Part shown: in pieces, positions 1 to 7,571 of the stretch
How the letters are laid out: the number at the start of each line of letters is the position of its first letter
How positions within the stretch are numbered: position 1 is the first letter of the stretch
Source: Pediococcus parvulus
GTDB lineage: Bacteria; Bacillota; Bacilli; Lactobacillales; Lactobacillaceae
Length of the DNA stretch: 64,000 bases
NCBI RefSeq assembly: GCF_007990205.1
Contig: NZ_BJWE01000006.1
Location: 1-64,000, forward strand
Reading direction: 5' to 3'
The notes under the pieces: generated by a model
Database searches by the model: none
The model's input: only the letters and a program-made list of their open reading frames with translations
Told to the model about the DNA's origin: nothing
Position numbers and translations under genes: made by a program

Positions 1-57
1 GTTACGCTAAATGGGTATAATAAAGTTATTCAAACTAACTCAAAGGAAGTTGCCTAA

Positions 58-657
58 ATGAGCTCTAATAAACTTGATAATTTAGCAAAATTACTTGCGG
101 ATCCAAAGGTAAATCGAATTTTGGAGGCGGCTAGACCCAAAAAGGGGATTACTGTTAAGCAACTCGCTAAGATTTTAAAAGAAAAGCCATCTAACCTATA
201 CTATCCAATTCAAAAAATGACAGATTTTGGGCTCTTAAAAGTTGTGGCTGAAAACGAAATTAAGAATTTAACTGAAAAAGTGTACAGTTCGGCATCATTG
301 TATAAACGTTCTCAACAAAAGAAACTAGGCCTTAAAGAAAATGAAATTGATTTAAGTAATGAGTATGTTTTGAATCATACGGATGATCTTTTAGAGTTTT
401 TTATGATTAATCAAAAGCGAATGCTAACAAGCTTTGAAAAAAATATGGATTTTATCCAAGCTGGTGGAAAGGTAAACGAAGTGAATTTTTCGTGGGCAGT
501 GTCCACTCTTGAGCTTTCTAAGCGAGGGCAGATAGAGCTATTAAAAAAAATAAATCAGTTAACCACTGATTTTAAGGATCCACATCCAGAAGATCCTCAA
601 TTTTCCTTTAACCTTGATATGACGTTATATTCTGATGATGAGCCAAAGGATAAATAG
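58..657 (+). CDS. winged helix-turn-helix regulator, ArsR-like
   Basis: The 199-residue product starts with a winged helix-turn-helix: the stretch ITVKQLAKILKEKPSNLYYP at about residues 31-50 has the pattern of ArsR-type DNA-binding domains. The remainder is charged, mostly helical and without membrane segments, and I do not recognise it. An AAAGGAAG ribosome-binding site precedes the ATG, and TATAAT lies at 16-21. It stands alone on the plus strand, facing the minus-strand peptide cassette. The regulated genes cannot be named; a cytoplasmic transcription factor is the safest call. Confidence 0.7.
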   Translation: MSSNKLDNLAKLLADPKVNRILEAARPKKGITVKQLAKILKEKPSNLYYPIQKMTDFGLLKVVAENEIKNLTEKVYSSASLYKRSQQKKLGLKENEIDLSNEYVLNHTDDLLEFFMINQKRMLTSFEKNMDFIQAGGKVNEVNFSWAVSTLELSKRGQIELLKKINQLTTDFKDPHPEDPQFSFNLDMTLYSDDEPKDK

Positions 658-785
658 ATTTTTATTAAGGATAAGTGAATTTAACAATCAAAGCTTTTCA
701 ATTGAATTAAAATATTTTTGTGGTTAATGAGTATATTTTGCGTAGAATGTTGATGCCTGATTAATTAAGTACTGTTTTGATATAA

Positions 786-801
786 TGTTTCACGTGAATC
801 A
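786..801. promoter_or_regulatory. parS-like ParB-binding site
   Basis: TGTTTCACGTGAATCA differs at one of 16 positions from the Bacillus-type parS consensus TGTTTCACGTGAAACA. It overlaps the last codon of the subtilisin-like gene. A second near-match lies at 5388-5403. In Firmicutes parS sites load ParB/Spo0J and cluster around the replication origin. Confidence 0.75.
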
Positions 802-1296
802 AAAACATTTAGCTTTTCTTTTTCCATAATAGACAACATTAAAATTCTTTATTTGTTTTATTTTGTAATCACAAAGGACAGAAAGGGTGTCTTTATAAAA
901 AGCCGGATAGCTTATTGCTCCACTATTGTCAGCGGCACATACCAAAACAACTTTTTTCTTAACAGCATAGTTAACAGCTTGCTGCAATTCACCATCGCTA
1001 TCACTTCTAGTACCCATGCTTATATTAATAATATCCGGATGGAATTCATTTATGCTTTTTTTGATACTAGAAGCTAAGTCTCTCGCCCGAATCATATGGT
1101 TATCATTAAAAACTTGTACGGAAATGATAGTACTTTCTTGTATATAATTATCAATTATTTTTGTAACCGCAGAGCCATGATTCATACTAGAAGTCTCATT
1201 TTTTGAATTGTAACTAGATGAATTATATCTAACTATTTTATTTCCGTTTTGACTTTGGAAGGAATAGCAGCCCCCGTCTAAAACAACAATTTTCAA
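799..1296 (-). pseudogene. truncated subtilisin-like (S8) protein
   Basis: The 165-residue product keeps three landmarks of the subtilase fold in order: the Asp motif (VVLDGG), the His motif (NHGSAV) and the oxyanion-hole Asn region (CAADNSG). It stops before the catalytic Ser motif (GTS), so as it stands it should be inactive. The start is best placed at the TTG at 1296, six bases after a perfect GGAGGTG; the in-frame ATG at 1302 abuts that site. It is the last gene of a minus-strand set with a carrier-protein remnant and two short peptides, so it may once have processed or bound a peptide. It could instead be a natural short paralogue used for binding only. Its stop codon overlaps a parS-like site. 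Confidence 0.6.
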
Positions 1297-1334
1297 ATGC
1301 ATCACCTCCAGATAGTGCCATTCTGAATACAACA

Positions 1335-1363
1335 AACGCCTTCAATAAAATTTTGAAGGCGTT
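1335..1363 (-). promoter_or_regulatory. hairpin between peptide gene and S8-like gene
   Basis: AACGCCTTCAA and TTGAAGGCGTT form a perfect 11-bp stem with a 7-base loop between the second short peptide gene and the S8-like gene. It is not followed by a long U-run, so a full terminator is unlikely. A partial attenuator or RNA-processing barrier would give more peptide than enzyme, as in many peptide operons; that role is inferred. Confidence 0.5.
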
Positions 1364-1381
1364 GTATTGCTATAAATATAA

Positions 1382-1456
1382 TTAACCAACCGTTTCCTTG
1401 TAAAGTTTTACAAGTTCATCAGCGGTTTCAACTGGTTTCTTAAGTTCCTTTTTCAT
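1382..1456 (-). CDS. short peptide, 24 aa
   Basis: An ATG at 1456 opens a 24-residue frame (MKKELKKPVETADELV then KLYKETVG) ending in TAA. It is lysine- and glutamate-rich with no Cys, Ser or signal sequence. The upstream AAAGATG is only a weak ribosome-binding site. It lies between the 37-residue peptide and the S8-like gene, all on one strand. It could be a precursor peptide or chance; the conserved gene order argues mildly for a real product. Confidence 0.35.
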   Translation of the reverse strand: MKKELKKPVETADELVKLYKETVG

Positions 1457-1491
1457 TGTAATTCATCTTTTTTCTTTATGTAACTTATGAC

Positions 1492-1605
1492 CTACTTGGA
1501 ATCTTTGTAAGATTCAATAACAGGACCGGCTACAGCTACTTGTTGTTTTTGACGTAATACTAAGTTTGAAAGGATTTCTTTTAAAGCCATCAATTTATTT
1601 GTCAT
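1492..1605 (-). CDS. short peptide, 37 aa, candidate precursor
   Basis: The frame starts with ATG at 1605, nine bases after a perfect AAGGAGGTGA, and encodes 37 residues: MTNKLMALKEILSNLVL, then RQKQQVAVAGPVIESYKDSK. The N-terminal half is an amphipathic helix and the C-terminal half is short and polar, which resembles a leader-core layout. Its start overlaps the 3' end of the carrier-protein frame by 11 bases, so the two would be translationally coupled. There is no Cys and no double-Gly cleavage site. Function is unknown; a modified peptide precursor is my inference from the neighbours. Confidence 0.5.
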   Translation of the reverse strand: MTNKLMALKEILSNLVLRQKQQVAVAGPVIESYKDSK

Positions 1606-1792
1606 AAGTCTCACCTCCTTTCAATTCAATCAAATTTTTAATAATGTTTACCGTGATCTTAGGAGTGGCACCCAAAAGTTTTTGAGTACTATTGGTATCA
1701 ATTACTATGTTAAAAGCAGTTTCTAATTCAATTAAAAAATTTACCATTGATAAAGAATCCATGAATACTTTCTGATTATCCTTTTGTATCAC
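1595..1792 (-). CDS. acyl/peptidyl carrier protein-like, 5' end degraded
   Basis: From the GTG at 1792 the frame encodes 65 residues with the phosphopantetheine-site pattern FMDSLSMVNFLIELE, where Ser of DSL would carry the arm, followed by the usual helix III region. The same frame stays open upstream to 1840 (EIKLKISSIYSD), which looks like carrier-protein helix I, yet no ATG, GTG or TTG occurs there. The gene has therefore either lost its start or uses a rare ATT codon. Families of this kind supply thioester-bound acyl or aminoacyl groups. No ligase or synthetase is present nearby, so the pathway is incomplete here. Confidence 0.6.
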   Translation of the reverse strand: MIQKDNQKVFMDSLSMVNFLIELETAFNIVIDTNSTQKLLGATPKITVNIIKNLIELKGGETYDK

Positions 1793-2075
1793 AACACCAA
1801 TGTCAGAATAAATAGAGCTAATTTTTAGCTTAATTTCATTTTATGAGATTGTTTTAATTTTAATCGCCTTCCTTATCATCATTTTCTAATTGACTACGAA
1901 TTTACCATCATTATTTATCTTTGGCAAGGTGAAACGGACGCTTTTATTAATATTTGAGAACAAAAACATTAATATTTGATTAGCTGTTTTCCGCTTAAAT
2001 AGGATCGTATTTGAAATTAATTATTTTAAATAACCATATAGAGAGAATATCGGTTATTGGTAATTTATATGTGTT

Positions 2076-2127
2076 AAAAAACAGGCTTTAAATTCTCCTT
2101 CTACTGAGAACTTAAAGCCTGTTTTTT
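2076..2127. terminator. long bidirectional terminator-like hairpin
   Basis: AAAAACAGGCTTTAAATTCTC pairs with GAGAACTTAAAGCCTGTTTTTT (short bulges) and is followed by a T-run on both strands. It could end plus-strand transcription or insulate the minus-strand cassette. Confidence 0.65.
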
Positions 2128-2167
2128 ATATTAAAAGCAAGTTAACCTGCCAAGATTAATAATTAGT

Positions 2168-2210
2168 GAAAGCCTGTGGTAAGTTCTTTTAACACTCACG
2201 ACAGGCTTTT
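2168..2210. terminator. second hairpin with AAAGCCTGT / ACAGGCTTT stem
   Basis: A 9-bp perfect inverted repeat encloses a loop of about 25 bases and ends in TTTTG. The stem repeats the core of the hairpin just upstream. It lies directly before the TetR gene, so a leader or operator role is also possible. Confidence 0.4.
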
Positions 2211-2246
2211 GTAACATTGGTTAGTCATAAATAGGAGGGGTGCCCA

Positions 2247-2798
2247 ATGAATTCTCAATTTTCATATTTCCCCGTTAACAATAACAATGAAATTGCTAGG
2301 AATTTACTGTTTCATGCTTTTGTAAAGTTGCTTGCCAGTAAACCGATGACCAGCATTAGTGTTGTGGAAATTTGTAAAACGGCTGGTGTTGCTCGTTCAA
2401 CATTTTATTTTAACTTCCATTCTAAAGAAGATATGTTTGATAAATACCTTGATAGTCAACTGTACGTTATGACGCGGCGCTTACGTAGGGCTGGTAAAAG
2501 TCCACATATCAATGGTTACAGCTATTTTGTTAGTTATTTACAATTGCACAAATTTTTAATTGACTTGCTAATCAAAAATAGAATGGAGGAAACTTTATCT
2601 GAACATTTGTCTACGATTGTAAAACAACTATTGCAACAAGATATTTTTATCAAAACTATTAATGCTAAATTCCAAGTTAGTTTTATTACCGGAGGCTTAA
2701 TCGCCGTTATCATCACCTGGGCGCAACAAGGATATAAAGAAAATAATCAGCAACTCATGAATATTATCCTGAATTTACTGCAAGTCTTTAAAAAATAA
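2247..2798 (+). CDS. TetR/AcrR-family transcriptional regulator
   Basis: The 183-residue protein has the TetR DNA-binding domain at about residues 12-60, including SISVVEICKTAGVARSTFYF, which is the HTH followed by the characteristic Phe-Tyr-x-Asn-Phe helix. The C-terminal part is helical and hydrophobic, as expected for a ligand-binding and dimerisation domain, with a final ILNLLQVFKK helix like DhaS-type members. A TAGGAGGGG site precedes the ATG. No target gene is adjacent, since the next genes belong to a conjugative-element remnant. Confidence 0.85.
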   Translation: MNSQFSYFPVNNNNEIARNLLFHAFVKLLASKPMTSISVVEICKTAGVARSTFYFNFHSKEDMFDKYLDSQLYVMTRRLRRAGKSPHINGYSYFVSYLQLHKFLIDLLIKNRMEETLSEHLSTIVKQLLQQDIFIKTINAKFQVSFITGGLIAVIITWAQQGYKENNQQLMNIILNLLQVFKK

Positions 2799-2886
2799 GG
2801 AAGCACTGGTTTCAAAAACGGCACAAATTGTTCCTGTAACAGTGAGCAAGAATTTTTAGTAATTTCGAAACAACACATTTGGGGGT

Positions 2887-3291
2887 ATGTATTTGAAATC
2901 CGAGATTGAAGTGACCAAAATTTTTGTCCGTTATGTTCAACAAGCCATTATGCACCGCTCGTTTACGCTGTACAGAAAGGAAAATCATAAAGTAGAAATT
3001 GTCTCTTATGAAAATTTGGTTATTGAGAAGCTACTGCATTATGAATCACCACACATGCTGGAAAAAATGAGCTTTAATAATATCTGGGAAATGGAGAACT
3101 TCATTGACAACAATCAACTAGCCATTGCAGTTGGGACTCTGAACACACGTCAAAAGTTTATTCTGTATTGTAAGTTTGTTGAAGAAGCCTCTGACGCTCG
3201 GATTGGTGACTTATTGGGAATTAGTAGCCAAGCCGTGAGTAAACAGAAGCGTAAAGCAATTGACTGTATTGTTGAACACTACTTTGATTAG
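2887..3291 (+). CDS. sigma-70 region 4-like regulator of ICE type
   Basis: The 134-residue product ends in a sigma-70 region-4 helix-turn-helix (IGDLLGISSQAVSKQKRKA), preceded by LNTRQKFILYCKFVEEASD, which resembles the sigma-4 signature. It lacks region 2, so it is not a complete sigma factor. Tn916 and related elements carry such a protein ahead of the excisionase, where it acts in element regulation. A GGGGG stretch precedes the ATG. Confidence 0.65.
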   Translation: MYLKSEIEVTKIFVRYVQQAIMHRSFTLYRKENHKVEIVSYENLVIEKLLHYESPHMLEKMSFNNIWEMENFIDNNQLAIAVGTLNTRQKFILYCKFVEEASDARIGDLLGISSQAVSKQKRKAIDCIVEHYFD

Positions 3292-3311
3292 TACGAAAGG
3301 AACTCGACAAC

Positions 3312-3524
3312 ATGGAACCCATTAATTTAGTCCCATTAATCTTAGCTGCTCAATCTGGCGATGAATTAGCCATGGCCGACTTGTTAACGCGGTTTAACCC
3401 GCTCTGCGTAAAATATGCACGATATGGTCGCGTTAGAATGAGTGATGACTATTATCAAGAATTACGGATATGTCTTGTAGAAACTATCTATAAATTCAAT
3501 GTTCAAAAATTCATGACTAGCTAG
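3312..3524 (+). CDS. small HTH-domain protein of conjugative transposons
   Basis: The 70-residue protein has the pattern LVPLILAAQSGDELAMADLL found in the short helix-turn-helix proteins paired with the sigma-like gene in Tn916-family elements. It follows that gene by 20 bases, with GAAAGGA upstream. The ending FNVQKFMTS looks abrupt, so slight C-terminal truncation is possible. Confidence 0.6.
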   Translation: MEPINLVPLILAAQSGDELAMADLLTRFNPLCVKYARYGRVRMSDDYYQELRICLVETIYKFNVQKFMTS

Positions 3525-3530
3525 CACATA

Positions 3531-3562
3531 AAAAAGATTGGCAAAATCGCCAATCTTTTTTT
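3531..3562 (+). terminator. rho-independent terminator
   Basis: AAAAAGATTGGC and GCCAATCTTTTTTT form a stem with a T-run directly after the small HTH gene. Confidence 0.85.
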
Positions 3563-3931
3563 GTTTTTGGTTTCAAATTTGATTTTTTATGTGCCTGTAT
3601 TAAGTGAACAGGAGTTAATCCTGTGTGCTCTTTGAAAACTTGATACTAACTGCTAAAGACATAAATCTTTAAGCGAGCCCGATTAGTTTAGCGCGATGAC
3701 CAGCAATGTGAGCGATGACTGAACTTAATCAAGGTAGATTTACCACCTACTGCGTTAACCTTAAAGATGGATAATGATACTTCTGCGAAGCTCCCACGTA
3801 ACGAGGAGAGGTGCGATTCCTATGTGCTTGTTGGTCACGAGCCTTTAGCGGTTTGTTGTTTCTGATTCTGATATAATGAACTTGCAAAGTCTCACTTTCA
3901 AGTTCATGCAACTATGAAAGGAGGTCTTGCT
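3563..3931 (+). other. gene-free, probably structured region upstream of xis
   Basis: No coding frame fits. The segment contains an 8-bp direct repeat (GCGATGAC at about 3694 and 3712), several short inverted repeats, and a TATAAT box near 3873 that probably drives xis-int. The position between regulators and excisionase suits a leader RNA or recombination-accessory site; neither is proven. Confidence 0.4.
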
Positions 3932-4174
3932 GTGCCGTTACTAGTTACTGTCACGAAAAGCGATTTAGTCGCGTTAGGTTATGGCCCGTCACGTTCAACT
4001 GATATCATCAGACTGACTAAGGCCGTAATGGTTAACAAAGGGTTTGAATACTATCGTGCTAGAAAGCTCGGCCGGGTACCGGCATCAGCAGTTGAAGAAA
4101 TTTTAGGCATTCCCATTAGTGAGCTGATTGTTCCCACAAGCGGTATCTCTACGGTTAAGGAGGAACTATCTTGA
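3932..4174 (+). CDS. DUF3173-family excisionase-like protein
   Basis: From the GTG at 3932, which sits seven bases after AAAGGAGG, the product is 80 residues. It carries the DUF3173 pattern (LGYGPSRSTDIIRLTKAVM and GRVPASAVEEILG), a small DNA-binding family almost always adjacent to a tyrosine integrase of ICEs, where it is thought to act as directionality factor. Its end overlaps the integrase start by four bases, so the pair is coupled. Confidence 0.75.
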   Translation: MPLLVTVTKSDLVALGYGPSRSTDIIRLTKAVMVNKGFEYYRARKLGRVPASAVEEILGIPISELIVPTSGISTVKEELS

Positions 4175-5289
4175 CCACTAAAGATATCTTTAAAAAACAA
4201 AAAAACGGAACGTATGCATTCAGAGCTAATATCGGATTTGATTCTAAAACTGGTAAACGTGTTCAACGACGTGGCAGTGGCTACCGTACTAAAATCGAAG
4301 CCAAAGAAGCCTATCGTAAAATGATGGCCGATGGCCTCGATAAGTCAGCAGAGTTATCCCAAATGACTTTTGAGCGTTTTGTAAATGATATTTTTAAGCC
4401 GTGGTACAAAACACAAGTTAGACCACAAACTTATAAACATCGTTCAGGAATCATAAACAAGCAACTATCTTATTTCTCAAATTATCTAGTTGACCAAATC
4501 AAACCGTTAGATATTCAAAAGTGGCAGATTATTCTGTTGAAAGGCCATTCTCCATCGTCTGCACGGGCCATTAATCTAATGCTAGCAAATATTTTAGAAC
4601 GAGCGAAAACCTTAGGAATTGTGGAAACTAACCAGGCTCGAGTAATTGGGTACATCAAAAAGCAACAATCCGAAATTGATTTTTGGACCAAGGAAGAGTT
4701 TCAAAAAGTGATTGACCATACCGATAAAGCCGGTACCTATACCCAACATTTTGAATTTATGGTGTTGTGGTTCTTATTTATGACTGGTTTAAGAAGCGGT
4801 GAATCACGGGCCTTGTTATGGGACGATATCGACTTTGTCCATGGGACAGTTGATATCAATAAAACATTAATTTTTTACAATGCCAATGACTACTACTTCT
4901 CCACGCCAAAAACGCAAGCAGGTAAACGGGTAATTGTTTTAGATGCACAAACTAAGGAATTTTTACTTGAATGGTACGAAGACCAAAAATTAATGACGAG
5001 TTCTAAGTTTGTATTTTCGCTTGATGGTGTACCAACGCCAACAATGACCTATACACGGATTGTTACTGCTTACGCCGAAATTGCGGGTGTCCATCGAATT
5101 ACCGTTCATGCGCTACGGCATTCGCACGCATCAGTGTTAATTGACATGGGAGAAAATTCATTAGCAATCAAGGAACGTTTAGGCCACGCGGACATAAAAA
5201 CGACACTCGGAATTTATGGTCATCTGTACCCCAAAAGTAATCTTGAAGTTGCCAGCCGATTAAATGGTCAAATTAAGGCGCCACAGTGA
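4171..5289 (+). CDS. int: tyrosine recombinase/integrase of ICE remnant
   Basis: The 372-residue protein has an N-terminal arm-binding domain (about 1-60), a SAM-like core-binding domain (65-160) and a catalytic domain with Arg in TGLRSGE, His-x-x-Arg in HALRHSHAS, His in LGHADIKTT and Tyr in LGIYGHLYP, so the catalytic set is intact. It starts with TTG at 4171 after AAGGAGG. It would catalyse site-specific excision and integration. Just downstream, repeats of GTGCCA (5315-5338) could be arm-type binding sites. Confidence 0.9.
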   Translation: MTTKDIFKKQKNGTYAFRANIGFDSKTGKRVQRRGSGYRTKIEAKEAYRKMMADGLDKSAELSQMTFERFVNDIFKPWYKTQVRPQTYKHRSGIINKQLSYFSNYLVDQIKPLDIQKWQIILLKGHSPSSARAINLMLANILERAKTLGIVETNQARVIGYIKKQQSEIDFWTKEEFQKVIDHTDKAGTYTQHFEFMVLWFLFMTGLRSGESRALLWDDIDFVHGTVDINKTLIFYNANDYYFSTPKTQAGKRVIVLDAQTKEFLLEWYEDQKLMTSSKFVFSLDGVPTPTMTYTRIVTAYAEIAGVHRITVHALRHSHASVLIDMGENSLAIKERLGHADIKTTLGIYGHLYPKSNLEVASRLNGQIKAPQ

Positions 5290-5387
5290 CAAAAAACTTA
5301 AAAACGCCAGAATGTGCCATTTTGGTGCCACTTGGCATATCTAACGCTTCAAAACATTGATATTAAAGAGTTTCAACGCAGTTGTTA

Positions 5388-5403
5388 TGTTTCACGTGGA
5401 ACA
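5388..5403. promoter_or_regulatory. parS-like ParB-binding site
   Basis: TGTTTCACGTGGAACA is the reverse complement of TGTTCCACGTGAAACA, a one-base variant of the Firmicute parS consensus. It lies outside any gene, between the integrase and the MFS gene, 4.6 kb from the other site. Confidence 0.8.
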
Positions 5404-5409
5404 ACACAC

Positions 5410-5441
5410 AAAAAGATGGTCTGAAAAAGATCATCTTTTTT
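5410..5441. terminator. bidirectional terminator
   Basis: AAAAAGATGGTC and GATCATCTTTTTT form a stem with T-runs on both strands, serving int on the plus strand and the MFS operon on the minus strand. Confidence 0.75.
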
Positions 5442-5465
5442 AATAACAAACTTTTAACGATTGTA

Positions 5466-6764
5466 TCAATCACTGATTCCTTGCGGTAGCTGCGGTTGAG
5501 AAGAGTTTTTAGGCTGATTCAGTAATTTTTGTCTGCTCAAGGTTAAGACTACTGAAGTGGTGAAGATGATTAATAAAATACCAGTAATGGCAAAGATTGG
5601 CAAAGCTGACAGATGATCAAATAAGAAACCAAATACAATTGTCCCAAGTGGCATTAATAACATACTGATCGTGCTAGTTAGTGAGAAAATCCGTCCTTGC
5701 ATGTGCTGCGGGATTAATTGTTGCATATACATGCCCAAAGGCGTGTTAATGAAGACCAATATTATACCGTTTAAAGTATTTAAGGCAATAAAGTAAATGG
5801 TATTTATATCGGCAGATAAGTTTAGAATTTCTGGAATTCCTACAGCAATGAAGACGAGTGATAAAAAGCCGATGTTTAAATATGAAATTAGAACTGGATG
5901 GTGTTTTAATTTCATTAGGCTCAATAAAATTCCTCCAAGAAACATCCCAACGGCCAGGGATGAATCTGTGATCCCATACTGGGTGCTGGACAATTTCAAC
6001 GTTTTAACCAGGAAATAGGGTTCGCCAACGTTGACAGCAGAGAAGAAAAAATTAATGGCTGCCGAAGAAATGATTAAAATACGCATTAAACGTTGGTTAC
6101 GTAAATATTGAAAACCAGCGCGAAAATTCTGCCAGACTGTTTTTGTAGAGCTTGCATCTGTTGATTGAGGTTTTTGCTCTTGAATTGCATTCTTAAAACG
6201 AAGAAACATGATTGTGAATAAAGCAATTAGTTCAAATCCAATTTCAATAAATGCAAAATTGTCTATAGAAATCAATGTATAGACGAGAGCACCAATAATT
6301 GGTGCCAAGAAAGAAGCTAACGACGAAACAGATTGGTTTAACGAATTTACTTTCTGTAGTTCATCCGAGTCAAATAATTGAACAAGGCTTGCAGTGAGCG
6401 TTGTACTGAGAGAATTATCGGTAATTTGAAGGATAACAATTAGGCCGATAAGTTCCGCAAAATATTGGGCTGGCCATAGCTGAAAAGTAAAACCAAATAA
6501 AAGTAATCCAAGACTAGTTGTGATTTGAGCGGCAATCATAACTTTACGATGGTTGAAAGTATCCACCACAAAGCCAACGAAAGGAGTCAAAAGTAGAGAA
6601 ATAATTGGTCCCGTAATTAATGACACACCCATACCTAACGCAGAACCGGTTCGATGAAGAATATATAAACCGGTGGCAAAAGACAGCATGCCACTGCCAA
6701 ACCCACCAGTGAACTTAATTATCAATAACCTAATGGTTTGTGCAGATAATTTAATTTTATTCAT
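5466..6764 (-). CDS. MFS transporter, MefA-like efflux type
   Basis: The 432-residue protein has about 12 hydrophobic segments and the N-terminal pattern GFGSGMLSFATGLYILHRTG, typical of the MFS_3 group that includes macrolide and enterobactin exporters. The loop after helix 2 contains FVVDTFNHRKVMI, the motif-A equivalent. It is the last gene of a minus-strand operon after LytTR and LiaF-like genes, with a 61-base gap. Export of a toxic compound is likely; the substrate cannot be read from sequence. Confidence 0.8.
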   Translation of the reverse strand: MNKIKLSAQTIRLLIIKFTGGFGSGMLSFATGLYILHRTGSALGMGVSLITGPIISLLLTPFVGFVVDTFNHRKVMIAAQITTSLGLLLFGFTFQLWPAQYFAELIGLIVILQITDNSLSTTLTASLVQLFDSDELQKVNSLNQSVSSLASFLAPIIGALVYTLISIDNFAFIEIGFELIALFTIMFLRFKNAIQEQKPQSTDASSTKTVWQNFRAGFQYLRNQRLMRILIISSAAINFFFSAVNVGEPYFLVKTLKLSSTQYGITDSSLAVGMFLGGILLSLMKLKHHPVLISYLNIGFLSLVFIAVGIPEILNLSADINTIYFIALNTLNGIILVFINTPLGMYMQQLIPQHMQGRIFSLTSTISMLLMPLGTIVFGFLFDHLSALPIFAITGILLIIFTTSVVLTLSRQKLLNQPKNSSQPQLPQGISD

Positions 6765-6825
6765 AATAGCATCCCCAATTTTGAAGTAAAATTGTCCTTC
6801 AATTATTGATTAATAGTTTCTAACG

Positions 6826-7566
6826 CTAAACATAATGAACTGTAATGTCGCCGATATTAAAGTTCCCGGTAATCGTGACTAAAGGTCCAGTTTTTGTGGG
6901 CTTTTCTCCTGTTTCAGCAACTTCAGTGATAAATGAACTTAATTTAATTTGTGTGTGCCATTCTTTGGGCACATACAGGTAAATCTCACCCATGCTTCCG
7001 TTGAGGCTGATATTGGCTTGATCAGCAACGATACTTGCTTGATCAAAATAAATTTTAGCGTCCCCCATCGTCACATTAATTGTTGCCTGCTGAAAATTAG
7101 CAGATTGGACGTAACGAATAGCACTCCCCATGCGTACATTGACATCGACGTAGGATTCATAGTCCGTTGTTGTACTTTCTGAATAACGCTGACCATTGCT
7201 ATCGATCGTTTTATTGACAATAATGTGTTGATGGGGATGAACTTTTCGTTTTAAAGGCTGTAACACGAGTGATAATCCAATACTTAGGAGTAAAGCAGCA
7301 CCCAGAATTGTCCAGGGAACTAAATTGGTGATGCCAAGGGGTTTCGCATAAAGAATACTGATAAAAGCCAGGCTGAAGACAGTGCCGCTTACGCTAAAGT
7401 AAGCCATGCTCTTGATAGTAGCAGCCACCAAAATTAAAGTTAGAAAAAGTGTCCACATCCCGATATGATAAGTAAGCCAACCTGCTTTACTAGCGATTAA
7501 GACAAAAGCACAAGCTAAGAAAAATACTCCCCAGAACCAATGACCCCATTTTATTTTTGTATTCAT
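6826..7566 (-). CDS. LiaF-like membrane protein
   Basis: The 246-residue product has four or five short N-terminal membrane helices (to about residue 105) and a C-terminal domain of short beta repeats (ANISLNGSMGEIYLYVPKEW and TITGNFNIGDITVHYV) typical of LiaF/DUF2154 proteins that sense or damp cell-envelope stress. It lies five bases downstream of the LytTR gene, so the two are co-expressed. In many lactobacilli LiaF-like proteins pair with LytTR regulators instead of LiaRS; membrane control of the regulator is inferred. Confidence 0.65.
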   Translation of the reverse strand: MNTKIKWGHWFWGVFFLACAFVLIASKAGWLTYHIGMWTLFLTLILVAATIKSMAYFSVSGTVFSLAFISILYAKPLGITNLVPWTILGAALLLSIGLSLVLQPLKRKVHPHQHIIVNKTIDSNGQRYSESTTTDYESYVDVNVRMGSAIRYVQSANFQQATINVTMGDAKIYFDQASIVADQANISLNGSMGEIYLYVPKEWHTQIKLSSFITEVAETGEKPTKTGPLVTITGNFNIGDITVHYV

Positions 7567-7571
7567 AATTA

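Larger units (their letters stand above)
1793..2246. other. gene-free interval with two related hairpins
   Basis: No convincing coding frame lies here beyond the upstream extension of the carrier protein. The interval is AT-rich and ends in two hairpins that share the word CAGGCTTT (2076-2127 and 2168-2210), listed separately. Confidence 0.6.
2887..5289 (+). mobile_element. remnant of a Tn916-like integrative conjugative element
   Basis: Four plus-strand genes in the order sigma-like regulator, small HTH protein, DUF3173 excisionase and tyrosine integrase match the regulatory and recombination end of Tn916/ICE-type elements. Coupling protein, relaxase and type IV secretion genes are absent, so this is a decayed or internally deleted element that cannot transfer itself. 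I could not identify paired attachment sites. Confidence 0.65.

Noticed and set aside
785-5398. Repeated ATGTTTCACGTG as attachment sites of the ICE remnant
   Set aside because: Both copies extend into near-perfect parS sites with inverted symmetry, which explains the match without recombination.
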